A DNA stretch of 64,000 nucleotides from Marasmitruncus massiliensis. GTDB lineage: Bacteria > Bacillota > Clostridia > Oscillospirales > Ruminococcaceae. This document shows positions 24,965 through 33,638 of this stretch, in pieces. The stretch covers positions 1,836,895 to 1,900,894 of the forward strand of contig NZ_FYDE01000005.1 in NCBI RefSeq assembly GCF_900186535.1, given 5' to 3'. The notes beneath the pieces are model-generated. The model saw only the letters and a program-made list of their open reading frames with translations. It ran no database searches and was not told where the DNA came from. Each line of letters begins with the position of its first letter. Positions within the stretch are counted from its first letter, which is position 1. Made by a program: the position numbers and the translations under genes.

Positions 24965-25667
24965 AATTGAAGACTTACGTGTTTCCTACGGCGGTATCGA
25001 AGCTGTCAAAGGAATCAGCCTGGAGGTGCCGGAAGGCAGTATTGTAACGCTGATTGGCGCGAATGGTGCGGGAAAAAGCACGACGCTGCGCGCAATCTCC
25101 GGGCTGGTGAAACCGAAGTCGGGCAGAATTTTATACATGAATGAGGACATTACCGGAACAGCGACCGAACAGGTTGTTGCAAAAGGGATCACTCTGGTCC
25201 CCGAAGGGCGCCGTGTTTTTCCGGATCTATCCGTTTATGAAAACCTGAAAATCGGTGCTTATCTGCGCAAAGGGGAAGACCTGACGGATGATTACAACTG
25301 GATTTACGATTTGTTTCCGCGGCTGAAAGAACGTTCCTGGCAGATGGCGGGAACACTTTCCGGCGGAGAACAGCAGATGCTTGCGGTTGGGCGGGCATTA
25401 ATGAGCCATCCGAAGCTGATGATGATGGATGAACCATCGTTGGGGCTTGCGCCGTTGGTCGTACAAGGCATTTTTGATATTATTAAAGAAGTCAATAAAC
25501 GGGGCGTAACCATTTTGCTGATTGAACAAAACGCAAATCTTGCCCTTCGCGCAGCAAATTTTGGCTACGTGCTCGAAACGGGGACGATTAAAATGTCCGG
25601 AACCGGGCAGGAGCTACTTGCAAATGAAGATGTAAAAGCGGCTTATCTTGGCAAAAAGAAAAAATAG
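24957..25667 (+). CDS. livF: Branched-chain amino-acid ABC transporter ATPase LivF
   Basis: This 236-residue ABC ATPase has Walker A GANGAGKSTT, Q-loop VPEGRRVFPDLSV, signature LSGGEQQMLAVGRAL, Walker B LMMMDEPSLGLAP and the switch region LLIEQNANLAL (Gln/Asn in place of His, as in many LivF). The ATG at 24957 overlaps the end of livG by eight bases, with AGGA directly before; a longer upstream frame is a shadow of livG. It is the last gene of the operon, followed by a terminator. Confidence 0.93.
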   Translation: MLKIEDLRVSYGGIEAVKGISLEVPEGSIVTLIGANGAGKSTTLRAISGLVKPKSGRILYMNEDITGTATEQVVAKGITLVPEGRRVFPDLSVYENLKIGAYLRKGEDLTDDYNWIYDLFPRLKERSWQMAGTLSGGEQQMLAVGRALMSHPKLMMMDEPSLGLAPLVVQGIFDIIKEVNKRGVTILLIEQNANLALRAANFGYVLETGTIKMSGTGQELLANEDVKAAYLGKKKK

Positions 25668-25673
25668 AGTAAT

Positions 25674-25712
25674 AAAAATGTCTGTAATGTTTTAGCATTG
25701 CAGACATTTTTT
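25674..25712 (+). terminator. Terminator of the liv operon
   Basis: AAAAATGTCTG(T)AATG pairs with CATT(G)CAGACATTTTTT around a 6-base loop, leaving a T6 run. Confidence 0.85.
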
Positions 25713-25771
25713 ATGTCAATTTTACATTAAATCATGTAAAAGCAAAAATTATAAACTATTTTGTAGGACTG

Positions 25772-25780
25772 TGATATAAT
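25772..25780 (+). promoter_or_regulatory. Extended -10 promoter of pit
   Basis: TGATATAAT is a perfect extended -10 element 41 bases before the pit start; no clear -35. Confidence 0.6.
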
Positions 25781-25821
25781 GTAACGGTAAAGTAAAGAAT
25801 TTGTAAAAAGGGGAAGCGTTA

Positions 25822-26880
25822 ATGACAATTTCGCTTGCGGATTTTCTAGGCAGACTTTTATCCAGTCCGGCGCTTGTTATAACGGTCATATTGACTACAG
25901 GAGTGATTATGGTAAACGGCTGGACGGATGCTCCAAATGCGATTGCTACCTGCGTATCGACACGCTCCATGGCTCCGAGAACCGCAATCCTGATGGCGGC
26001 AGTTTTTAATTTTTTAGGCGTTTTTTGCATGACAATGCTCAATGCAACCGTCGCGGAAACGATTTACCGTATGGTTGATTTCGGCGGCGATACACATGCC
26101 GCGTTAATAGCGCTTTGTGCGGCTTTGTTCGCAATTGTGCTTTGGGCTACAGTTGCATGGTGGTTTGGGATACCGACCAGCGAAAGCCATGCATTGATTG
26201 CGGGTATTTCCGGAGCCGCCATTGCTTTGCAGGGGGGAATATCCGGTATCAATGGAAATGAATGGATCAAAGTGCTTTATGGGCTTTTGCTTTCCACAAT
26301 TTTGGGCTTTGGCATGGGCTGGGGCACGGTTAAAATAGTCGAATTAATCTGTAAAAATTTGAATCGACGGCGCACCACTCTGTTCTTTCAAGGTGCGCAG
26401 ATAGCCGGCGGCGCCGCTATGGCTTTCATGCATGGCGCACAGGACGGACAAAAATTTATGGGCGTCTTTATGCTGGGTGTTTTTTTGGCGAACGGGCAGG
26501 GAACCGTCAGCAATTTTCGGATTCCTATATGGCTGATGGCATTTTGTTCAATCGTGATGGCGCTTGGTACTTCTATTGGCGGCTATCGGATTATTAAAGC
26601 GGTGGGTATGGATATGGTGAAATTAGAAAAGTATCAGGGATTTTCAGCAGATATGACAGGTGCAGGATGCTTGCTGATTGCTTCCATTTTCGGTACGCCC
26701 GTATCTACGACCCACACAAAAACAACGGCCATCATGGGAGTTGGGGCTGCCAAGCGGCTTTCGTCCGTAAACTGGGGCGTTGTGAAAGAAATGGTATTTA
26801 CATGGATTCTCACGTTCCCAGGATGTGGCCTGATAGGATTTTTAATGGCAAATTTGTTTTTACACCTCTTTAAAATTTAG
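25822..26880 (+). CDS. pit: Inorganic phosphate transporter, Pit family
   Basis: This 352-residue membrane protein has the two PiT signature repeats: GWTDAPNAIATCVST near the N-terminus and GTPVSTTHTKTTAIMG near the C-terminus. GIPTSESHALIAGISGAAIA is in the middle. These proteins carry metal-phosphate with protons. Start ATG has GGGGAAG upstream. It is followed 25 bases later by a DUF47 protein, the normal partner of Pit. Phosphate as substrate is inferred from family. Confidence 0.9.
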   Translation: MTISLADFLGRLLSSPALVITVILTTGVIMVNGWTDAPNAIATCVSTRSMAPRTAILMAAVFNFLGVFCMTMLNATVAETIYRMVDFGGDTHAALIALCAALFAIVLWATVAWWFGIPTSESHALIAGISGAAIALQGGISGINGNEWIKVLYGLLLSTILGFGMGWGTVKIVELICKNLNRRRTTLFFQGAQIAGGAAMAFMHGAQDGQKFMGVFMLGVFLANGQGTVSNFRIPIWLMAFCSIVMALGTSIGGYRIIKAVGMDMVKLEKYQGFSADMTGAGCLLIASIFGTPVSTTHTKTTAIMGVGAAKRLSSVNWGVVKEMVFTWILTFPGCGLIGFLMANLFLHLFKI

Positions 26881-26905
26881 TGGCCAATCAGAAAGGATGA
26901 TTATT

Positions 26906-27529
26906 ATGAATCTGAAATCCAAAAAAAGTTATTACGATATCTTTGTGGAAATGGTCGATTATTCCTGTCAGGCCGCTTCTATGCTTCACGAATCTTTATG
27001 TGATTTTCAAAAAGAATCTTTACCTGAAAAAATGCTGGAAATTCACAAGATCGAACATTCAGCCGATATATTGCAGCATGAAACAATGAATATGCTGGCA
27101 AAGGAATTTATTACACCAATCGAGCGGGAGGATATTATCTCGCTGTCCAGTGCGATTGACAACGTGACAGACAGCATTGAAGATGTTTTAATGCGGGTAT
27201 ACATGTTTAATATCCAGGAAATCAGGCAGGAAGCTCAGGGCTTTTCTTCTGTCATTGTGCAGTGCTGTGCAGGACTGAAAACGATGATGGAAGAGTTCCA
27301 TAATTTCAGAAAATCTACTGTCATTCATGACTTGATTGTAAATATAAACCGGCTGGAAGAGGAGGGCGATACACTTTATACCGAGGCATTGCGTAATCTT
27401 TTTGTAAATGAAAAAGATCCTGTGCAGATTTTTGCATGGGCCCAGATGTTCGAGCGATTGGAAAAATGCTGTGATAAATGCGAGGATGTTGCGGATGCCA
27501 TAAGCAGTGTCATTATGAAAAACGAATAG
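26906..27529 (+). CDS. DUF47 (PhoU-like) partner of the phosphate transporter
   Basis: This 207-residue all-helical protein of the DUF47/PhoU_div family is probably a cytoplasmic regulator of the adjacent Pit transporter. It has the metal-binding type motifs EIHKIEHSADIL, SSAIDNVTDSIEDVL and EEEGDTLY, with a final FERLEKCCDKCEDVADAI. Start at 26906 is preferred to 26897 because AAAGGA is then 8-9 bases upstream. It is transcribed with pit and closed by a terminator. Confidence 0.9.
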   Translation: MNLKSKKSYYDIFVEMVDYSCQAASMLHESLCDFQKESLPEKMLEIHKIEHSADILQHETMNMLAKEFITPIEREDIISLSSAIDNVTDSIEDVLMRVYMFNIQEIRQEAQGFSSVIVQCCAGLKTMMEEFHNFRKSTVIHDLIVNINRLEEEGDTLYTEALRNLFVNEKDPVQIFAWAQMFERLEKCCDKCEDVADAISSVIMKNE

Positions 27530-27537
27530 GGTAAACT

Positions 27538-27576
27538 GAAAAGATTCTGGTCGGTTTTGCCGGCAGAATCTTTTTT
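27538..27576 (+). terminator. Terminator of the pit operon
   Basis: AAAAGATTCTG and CAGAATCTTTT form the stem, with an inner CGG/CCG pair, ending in T6. Confidence 0.88.
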
Positions 27577-27578
27577 GT

Positions 27579-27606
27579 TTGATACAATAGTCGAATTTTG
27601 TATAAT
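27579..27606 (+). promoter_or_regulatory. Promoter of the secreted protein gene
   Basis: TTGATA (27579-27584) and TATAAT (27601-27606) are 16 bases apart, starting directly after the preceding terminator. Confidence 0.7.
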
Positions 27607-27673
27607 CTTGCGATTTTAAGAAGTAATTGGTATACTGAATACAGAAACAAAATCCTCAATATTTAATTAGGAT

Positions 27674-28879
27674 GTGGTTCTGCTGAATTATTTAGCTTGT
27701 TGTATGACAGCTTGTTTGCTGACTTTTGGCTGCGCGCTTTCCTTAAAAGCGCAGGCGGAACCATTTTTAGATGAGTGCGATAGTCTGAACCAGAGCGCAG
27801 AGAAGTCCTACGTTAATTTTATACAAAATATTGATGATTTCTCTGCATATAGTGGCTGGAGTTCCTGTGGTGACAACACCATTTTTTCTATGGCTGCGAA
27901 TAAGTCGTGGGTGGATTATCATGTTAAAAATGCAAGTGAACTGTACGTAGAATTATACAGCGATGGGGGGACCTTTGCTACAGTCGCAGATACGGGAGCT
28001 CTACAAATCGGTCTGACAAAGATGAATCAGCTTTCCAATATGTATCGCTGCAAGTATCAGAGACCACAGGATAAAGTGTATTTATATCTAGACAGCCAAA
28101 TATATAGCTTGAAATGTGACCAGTATGCGTTAAGCTTTATACAGGACTCGGGCAACTTTGAGGATGATGATCCCTATTATGGCGCAAATGCGGAAATATC
28201 CCAAGACGGTTTGACTTATAGTCCAATACAGCTGAATTTTGATCGGGTTTTGTGGCAGAACCGTGAAAATTATGGTAATTACTTTCGGGAGTTTTATAGT
28301 GCCAGCCTTCCGGAGGAAACGAATTATGTGAGATTGACTTTATATGGATATAACAGATTGCCTGGCGGGTGGAGCGATTTGCCAAACTATCCAATGCTGT
28401 CGCGCGTAGTCATAACCAGAAACGAACCTGCGGTACCGTCGGAACCTCCGAATGAAGACTCTTCATCCAGCCCGGAACTATCGTCAGCGCCAGAATCAAC
28501 CGTTTCCAACAAGACCCATTCAGACGACGATAACGATTCGACTGAATCCCAAAGGCTTATTCGCAGTAAAAATGCAGAAATAGACCACTCTTCTGGTGAA
28601 GAATCTTTGCCGATGAAGGAATCAATTGGAAATTCGGTTCAGAAAAATATAGAATATTTCCCTGCACAAGCGAGTAGTTCATCTGGTGTTACAAGCAAAG
28701 ACCTGCAATTGAGTGTTCCACTATCAGGGCAGGACACTTTGCAGGAGCCGGACCAAAAACGATTGCCTCTTTATCAAGATAAGGCGGAGCAAACCGGTAA
28801 AACCTTCGAAAACTTTTTGATGCCGGTACTGATATTGCTGCAGATTGTGGCGGCAATCTTTTTCCTGAAACCCCAATGA
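27674..28879 (+). CDS. Secreted, C-terminally membrane-anchored protein of unknown function
   Basis: This product of about 401 residues has an N-terminal signal peptide (hydrophobic to about residue 28, ending AQAEP). A globular part of about 225 residues, rich in Tyr, Asn and Ser, looks like a beta-sandwich (FSAYSGWSSCGDNTIFS, YVRLTLYGYNRLPGGW) and recalls carbohydrate-binding modules. A long acidic Ser/Glu/Asp-rich linker and a C-terminal hydrophobic helix (about 380-398) complete it. The start is uncertain: GTG 27674 has only AGGAT near it; an in-frame ATG 30 bases later would shorten the signal peptide. No catalytic motif or family was recognised. It precedes the pseudokinase gene, which has its own promoter. 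Confidence 0.7.
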   Translation: MVLLNYLACCMTACLLTFGCALSLKAQAEPFLDECDSLNQSAEKSYVNFIQNIDDFSAYSGWSSCGDNTIFSMAANKSWVDYHVKNASELYVELYSDGGTFATVADTGALQIGLTKMNQLSNMYRCKYQRPQDKVYLYLDSQIYSLKCDQYALSFIQDSGNFEDDDPYYGANAEISQDGLTYSPIQLNFDRVLWQNRENYGNYFREFYSASLPEETNYVRLTLYGYNRLPGGWSDLPNYPMLSRVVITRNEPAVPSEPPNEDSSSSPELSSAPESTVSNKTHSDDDNDSTESQRLIRSKNAEIDHSSGEESLPMKESIGNSVQKNIEYFPAQASSSSGVTSKDLQLSVPLSGQDTLQEPDQKRLPLYQDKAEQTGKTFENFLMPVLILLQIVAAIFFLKPQ

Positions 28880-28881
28880 AG

Positions 28882-28909
28882 TTGACAAATAGTATACACG
28901 GCTTATAAT
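28882..28909 (+). promoter_or_regulatory. Near-consensus promoter of the pseudokinase gene
   Basis: A perfect TTGACA (28882-28887) and perfect TATAAT (28904-28909) are 16 bases apart, immediately after the stop of the preceding gene. Leader to the chosen start is about 90 nt. Confidence 0.85.
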
Positions 28910-29007
28910 AGATATTATCTTATACTGGGGTTTTGGACGGTTTGCGCATTGTATCAGAAGCGCAAAGTGGAAGTGCGCCAAGGAAAGATTGGAGTGAGAA
29001 GACAAAG

Positions 29008-30927
29008 ATGGCAGTCAACGAGCATCGGCTTTGCATGGGCTGCATGTCTGTGCGCAATGAAGAAGGACGCTGTAAGCAATGCGGATATGATCCTTCCGCG
29101 CCTGCAAATATTAACTTTATTCAGCCGGAAAGCCGGTTAAATGAGAAGTACATAGTCGGGAAACTTGTGTCCAGTGACCCGGAAGGGGCCTGGTATGTGG
29201 GTTATGACTGTGAGAAAGAAACCCGTATCTGGGTCCGGGAATATGTCCCTGCAAGCATCACCCGCAGGGACCACAGAGATTTCAGCGTTCAGCCGCTGGC
29301 CAGTTCAGAAGCCCAATACAAGGCTTTGATGTCTGATTTTGAAGATTTGTGCGGTTCGGTCATGAAACTGTCTGAATCGAGCCATGTTCTGCCGATTGAA
29401 GAATTAGTGCACGCCAATCACACGGTGTATGCGATTTACCGTTATCTGAAGACGATAACGCTTGAGAGCTTTTTGGTTCGAAGCGGCGGAAAGCTAAGCT
29501 GGCGCTATGCAAAAAAGCTATTAATGCCGCTTTACCATTCTGTGGTAAATCTACATAAACTGGGTTTGATTCATCGAGGTTTGTCTTCCCAGACGATCCA
29601 GCTGGATCAGTCCGGAACTCTCTGGATAAGCGGGTTTTCCATTGCCGCAGCCCGTACCAATAAGAGCGAAATTTCTGCCCAGCTTTTCCCTGGCTACTCC
29701 GCGCCGGAGCAGTATTCTCTGAACAGCTGGCAGGGGACCTGGACGGATGTTTACGCACTGGGTGCGATTACGTATCGTACGATCACAGGGCAGACGCCCC
29801 CCGCCGCCCTGGACAGAATCTATGGGGATGATTTGTTGGATAAACAGATTATTTCCAGTGATATCACTGAAAATATTGTAGAAACCATTAACAGAGCCCT
29901 CGCTGTTGAGGTGGAGGACCGTATTCAGACTGTAGAAGCGTTTATAGCAAGCCTCCTTGCTACGGAAGGCTCCAATACGGCGGTTTATGCTTCCCCCGCG
30001 CCGCACAGAAAAATGGAAGGTCCGGATATCCTTCACAATCAGCAGGTTGCCTATCAGAATGTACCTGCGAATCGCGGAGGTCAATCTGAAACCTATCAGG
30101 GCGGAATTGAGCTTATGCCGTCCCCTGCAATGGAGTATGAAATGAAGGATCATGTAAAGGCATCTGGAAGCACCGGAAAAAAGCAAAAGAAAAAGCGCAC
30201 ACATCCGGTACTTTCGCTGATATTATCTTTATTTGTTGCAACAAGTCTTTTGGCAGGTATTATGTATTGGATTGCAAATACTTATTTGAGTGATTTAATT
30301 CAGCCTGCGAGTGCTTCTTCCTCATCAGAATCATCCAGGACAAACACCGGTGAGGACTATGTGGATGATGGTGATGAAGACAGTACCTTGATACCCAAAC
30401 TGGTCGGTAAAACCGCAGATTCCATTAAAGGCAATACAAATCTTGCGGAACGGTTTCAATTGGAGTATGTCGAAAAATTTAACAGTGATTATGAAAAAGG
30501 CGTAGTGTTTGATCAGCAGCCTGTTGAAGGGACCCCAATAGAAGGGATTGACAAAATTACGCTGTATGTTTCCAAGGGAGTCGAACAGGTTGAACTTCCT
30601 GATCTTGTCGATCTGCCGATTGAGGAAGCAACCGCGACGCTGACGGAACTGGAGCTTCAGTTTACAGTGATTCCTGTATTTAACAATGACTATGAACCGG
30701 GCGTTATTATTTCAACCGATCCGGTTGCCGGCACAATGGTTGATAAAAACAACGGTACAGTTTTGCTTAAAATTAAAAAAGAACTGCTTGAGGACGATAA
30801 ACAAGAGGAAGAAGACCCGGGAGACGGCCCCAGTAAAAGTAATAAGAGCAGTAAGTCTTCAAAATCTTCCTCCAAAAGTAAAAGTAAAGACACCGAGAGC
30901 CGGTTGATTCATTCCAAGAATAATTAG
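29008..30927 (+). CDS. Zinc-ribbon / pseudokinase / PASTA transmembrane protein
   Basis: This 639-residue protein starts with a zinc ribbon (Cys9, Cys12, Cys22, Cys25). A protein-kinase-like domain (about 45-315) follows, then a basic stretch, one transmembrane helix (about 399-422), two extracellular PASTA-type repeats (about 461-528 and 530-595) and a Ser/Lys tail. The kinase fold keeps the APE motif (YSAPEQY) and the helix-F Asp (WTDVYALGA), but every catalytic site is altered. The Gly loop is degenerate, the Lys of VAIK is Arg77, HRD is HRG (189-191) and DFG is SGF (208-210). It is thus probably an inactive scaffold or sensor. The start at 29008 is set by the zinc ribbon; an alternative TTG at 28933 exists. 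Ribosome site is weak. Confidence 0.85.
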   Translation: MAVNEHRLCMGCMSVRNEEGRCKQCGYDPSAPANINFIQPESRLNEKYIVGKLVSSDPEGAWYVGYDCEKETRIWVREYVPASITRRDHRDFSVQPLASSEAQYKALMSDFEDLCGSVMKLSESSHVLPIEELVHANHTVYAIYRYLKTITLESFLVRSGGKLSWRYAKKLLMPLYHSVVNLHKLGLIHRGLSSQTIQLDQSGTLWISGFSIAAARTNKSEISAQLFPGYSAPEQYSLNSWQGTWTDVYALGAITYRTITGQTPPAALDRIYGDDLLDKQIISSDITENIVETINRALAVEVEDRIQTVEAFIASLLATEGSNTAVYASPAPHRKMEGPDILHNQQVAYQNVPANRGGQSETYQGGIELMPSPAMEYEMKDHVKASGSTGKKQKKKRTHPVLSLILSLFVATSLLAGIMYWIANTYLSDLIQPASASSSSESSRTNTGEDYVDDGDEDSTLIPKLVGKTADSIKGNTNLAERFQLEYVEKFNSDYEKGVVFDQQPVEGTPIEGIDKITLYVSKGVEQVELPDLVDLPIEEATATLTELELQFTVIPVFNNDYEPGVIISTDPVAGTMVDKNNGTVLLKIKKELLEDDKQEEEDPGDGPSKSNKSSKSSKSSSKSKSKDTESRLIHSKNN

Positions 30928-30945
30928 CAGATTATTTAAAATACT

Positions 30946-30977
30946 AAAAAAGCGCCCGCAAACGCGGGCGCTTTTTT
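30946..30977 (+). terminator. Strong terminator after the pseudokinase gene
   Basis: AAAAAAGCGCCCGC and GCGGGCGCTTTTTT form a perfect 14-bp hairpin with a 4-base loop. Confidence 0.95.
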
Positions 30978-31023
30978 ATAAAATCTTTTCTGAAAAAAAA
31001 TTATTATTTTTTATAAAAAATTA

Positions 31024-31052
31024 TTGATTATCTGATTTTTGCAACATATAAT
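31024..31052 (+). promoter_or_regulatory. Promoter of hppA
   Basis: TTGATT (31024-31029) and TATAAT (31047-31052) are 17 bases apart, 71 bases before the ATG. Confidence 0.75.
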
Positions 31053-31123
31053 AGAATTGTGCATAAGTATATGCACGTGTGTTGAGTGGAAATATTGAAT
31101 TTATCAACAGTGGAGGAGTAAAA

Positions 31124-33103
31124 ATGAAAACATTGCTTTATGTGGCCCCATTAGCTGGTGCATTGGCGTTGATCTGTGCATGGTGGCTCGCTGCGTGGAT
31201 TTATCAAAATCAAACAGGGACTGACCGTATGCAGGAAATATCATCTTACATACGTGAGGGAGCCATGGCTTTTTTGTTTCGGGAATATCGGACCATCGTT
31301 ATTTTTGGCTTGGCAATGTTTATTATTCTGACTTTTGCAATAGGGATCGGGACTGCACTGACCTTTTTACTCGGGGCGCTTTTCTCAATATTTGCCGGTT
31401 TCTTTGGAATGAGGACAGCTACCTCGGCAAATGTGAGAACGGCGGCGGCAGCCAGAAACGGCATGCAGCAGGCGCTGAAAATTGCATTTCGGGGCGGGGC
31501 CGTTATGGGGCTTTGTGTCGTAGGCCTCGGCGTTTTAGGTGTGGGTGGTCTGTTAGCTGCATTGGGCTATGAAAATGCGAATTTACTGACCGGATTCGGT
31601 TTAGGCGCTTCTTCCATTGCTTTATTTGGACGTGTCGGGGGCGGTATCTATACAAAAGCTGCGGATGTCGGGGCTGACCTGGTTGGAAAGGTGGAAGCGG
31701 GAATCCCTGAAGATGACCCTAGAAATCCGGCGGTCATTGCCGATAACGTAGGCGATAACGTAGGCGATGTGGCAGGAATGGGGTCCGATCTGTTCGAATC
31801 CTATGTTGGCTCTATCATTTCAGCAATTACGCTTGCTGTTGCGATGCCGGAAGTGGATCCGCTGACGGGTTCGCTGTTTCCGCTGGTGCTTGCTTCGGTG
31901 GGAATTGTAGCATCCATTATTGCAATTTTTATGGTCGGCGGAAAAAAAGTGTCTAATCCTGCAAAGGCGCTTAACGCTGGCACGTATGTCAGCGGCGCAA
32001 TTGTGGCTGTTTCTTCCTTTTTATTGAGCCGCTGGTTTTTTGGCAATCTCAGCGCCTTTCTTGCGGTTGCGGTGGGCTTGGTCGTGGGAATTTTAATCGG
32101 AAATGTCACGGAATACTATACATCCGGCGACTATAAGCCGGTGCGGGGAATTTCCAAGCAATGTGAAACAGGCCCGGCTACCACGATCATCGATGGGCTT
32201 GCTGTTGGTATGCTGTCTACTGTCTGGCCGATCCTTTTGATTGTGGCAGGAATCCTGGCTTCCTACTATTCCGCGGGACTTTACGGGATTTCGCTTGCCG
32301 CAATTGGTATGCTTTCCACAGCGGGAGTCGTTGTGGCGGTAGATGCTTATGGGCCTATCTCTGACAATGCAGGAGGTATTGCGGAGATGTCCAACCTTCC
32401 CCATGAAGTCCGCCAAATCACCGACCGCCTGGATGCTGTCGGAAATACAACCGCGGCGATTGGAAAAGGGTTTGCGATCGGTTCCGCAGCGCTGACGGCG
32501 CTGGCGCTTTTTGTCTCGTATTCTCAGATTGCGAAGATTTCAAGCATTGACCTGTTGTCTCCCAAAGTAGTCGGCGGGCTGCTGATTGGAGGGATGCTGC
32601 CGTTTTTGTTTTCCGCATTGACAATGAAATCTGTTGGCAAGGCAGCGTTCCAGATGATTGAGGAGGTGCGCAGGCAGTTCCGGTCAAATTCCAAAATCAT
32701 GGAAGGGACGGAAAGTCCGGATTATGCCAAATGTGTGGACATTTCCACTGCGGCGGCTCTGAAAGAGATGGTATTCCCCGGCCTGCTGGCTGTTGTTAGC
32801 CCGATTGCCACCGGGATTGTCCTGGGAGTGGAAGCGCTTGGCGGGCTTCTGGCAGGTTCACTTGTGACGGGCGTGCTCCTTGCCATCATGATGTCCAACG
32901 CCGGCGGCGCGTGGGACAATGCCAAAAAATATATTGAAGAGGGCAACCACGGTGGAAAAGGTTCCGATTCACACAAAGCTGCGGTTGTCGGAGATACCGT
33001 CGGCGACCCGTTCAAAGATACGTCAGGACCCTCAATTAATATCCTGATCAAGCTTATGACCATTGTATCTGTGGTGTTTTTGCCCCTTTTTATGAGGCTT
33101 TAA
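31124..33103 (+). CDS. hppA: Ion-translocating membrane pyrophosphatase, K+-dependent type
   Basis: This 659-residue polytopic enzyme (about 16 helices) couples pyrophosphate hydrolysis to export of Na+ or H+. The substrate-site motif DNVGDNVGDVAG is near residue 208, and the second acidic motif GDTVGDPFKDTSGPS is near the C-terminus, with SNAGGAWDNAKKYIE between. The segment GNTTAAIGKGFAIGSA has Ala where K+-independent enzymes have Lys, which indicates a K+-dependent enzyme; Na+ versus H+ transport is not settled here. ATG 31124 has GGAGGAG 5 bases upstream; the longer frame from 31079 is rejected. It is a single-gene unit that saves energy from biosynthetic pyrophosphate. Confidence 0.95.
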   Translation: MKTLLYVAPLAGALALICAWWLAAWIYQNQTGTDRMQEISSYIREGAMAFLFREYRTIVIFGLAMFIILTFAIGIGTALTFLLGALFSIFAGFFGMRTATSANVRTAAAARNGMQQALKIAFRGGAVMGLCVVGLGVLGVGGLLAALGYENANLLTGFGLGASSIALFGRVGGGIYTKAADVGADLVGKVEAGIPEDDPRNPAVIADNVGDNVGDVAGMGSDLFESYVGSIISAITLAVAMPEVDPLTGSLFPLVLASVGIVASIIAIFMVGGKKVSNPAKALNAGTYVSGAIVAVSSFLLSRWFFGNLSAFLAVAVGLVVGILIGNVTEYYTSGDYKPVRGISKQCETGPATTIIDGLAVGMLSTVWPILLIVAGILASYYSAGLYGISLAAIGMLSTAGVVVAVDAYGPISDNAGGIAEMSNLPHEVRQITDRLDAVGNTTAAIGKGFAIGSAALTALALFVSYSQIAKISSIDLLSPKVVGGLLIGGMLPFLFSALTMKSVGKAAFQMIEEVRRQFRSNSKIMEGTESPDYAKCVDISTAAALKEMVFPGLLAVVSPIATGIVLGVEALGGLLAGSLVTGVLLAIMMSNAGGAWDNAKKYIEEGNHGGKGSDSHKAAVVGDTVGDPFKDTSGPSINILIKLMTIVSVVFLPLFMRL

Positions 33104-33118
33104 TCATTGACCATTCCA

Positions 33119-33160
33119 AGCAGAGCTGCGCGGACGGTTATCCGTCCGCGCAGCTCTGCT
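33119..33160. terminator. Long perfect hairpin after hppA
   Basis: AGCAGAGCTGCGCGGACGG and its exact complement form a 19-bp stem with a TTAT loop. There is no T-run, so it may stop polymerase poorly but would block 3' decay. Confidence 0.75.
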
Positions 33161-33224
33161 GATACCTTAAAATTCAAAACAGAATAACGAGAATAAATTT
33201 TTCAGGTTTTGGACACTTTATTGA

Positions 33225-33253
33225 TTGACAAACAGAGCTCGGTATGTTAAAAT
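33225..33253 (+). promoter_or_regulatory. Promoter of the polyamine operon
   Basis: A perfect TTGACA (33225-33230), 17-base spacer and TAAAAT (33248-33253). The predicted transcript starts near 33260, giving a leader of roughly 380 nt before speD. Confidence 0.75.
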
Positions 33254-33259
33254 TCGACA

Positions 33260-33638
33260 TAGTTTTAGAGTCTTTGTAGACTGCTGTGTGATTAAGCAAA
33301 ACGAACTTGACCATTCTTTTCAGAAAGAATTAAGGCCATACGGACAGCCGGGTCAACTGCCGATTGCAGCTTTTGCTGCATTATTGATTGAGTTAGAAGC
33401 TCAAATTTTATAAGTTGGTTACTTCATAACCATGTGTATTCATTGCACAACACTTGTGAAACGGTCAATAAGAGTAGTAAAAGTAAGTTTTTGCTATATA
33501 GACTCTAATATCTGCATAGAGAATAACAAAATTGGATGAAAATTCAATTGTTAATAATATTGTGGAATATGACTCAAGTGATTGTTGCGGTGGAATACTG
33601 CGCGGTTACTTGAGTTTTTATTTTGGGGAGTGTGAACG
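33260..33638 (+). ncRNA. Long untranslated leader of the polyamine operon, candidate regulatory RNA
   Basis: About 380 bases lie between a good promoter and speD with no convincing gene. A 41-codon GTG frame (33287-33412) has no ribosome site. Several small hairpins are visible: AGTCT-ttgt-AGACT near the 5' end and GGTTA-cttca-TAACC near 33416-33430. At the 3' end is a terminator-like hairpin: ACTCAAGT (33572-33579) pairs with ACTTGAGT (33608-33615), followed by TTTTATTTT and then the speD ribosome site GGGGAG. No known riboswitch class was recognised. Control of the operon by attenuation in response to polyamines, arginine or SAM is inference. Confidence 0.5.

Noticed and set aside
33225-33413. 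62-codon frame in the polyamine leader
   Set aside because: Its first codon is the -35 box of the promoter; the shorter GTG version has no ribosome site. A fragment of an old gene cannot be excluded.
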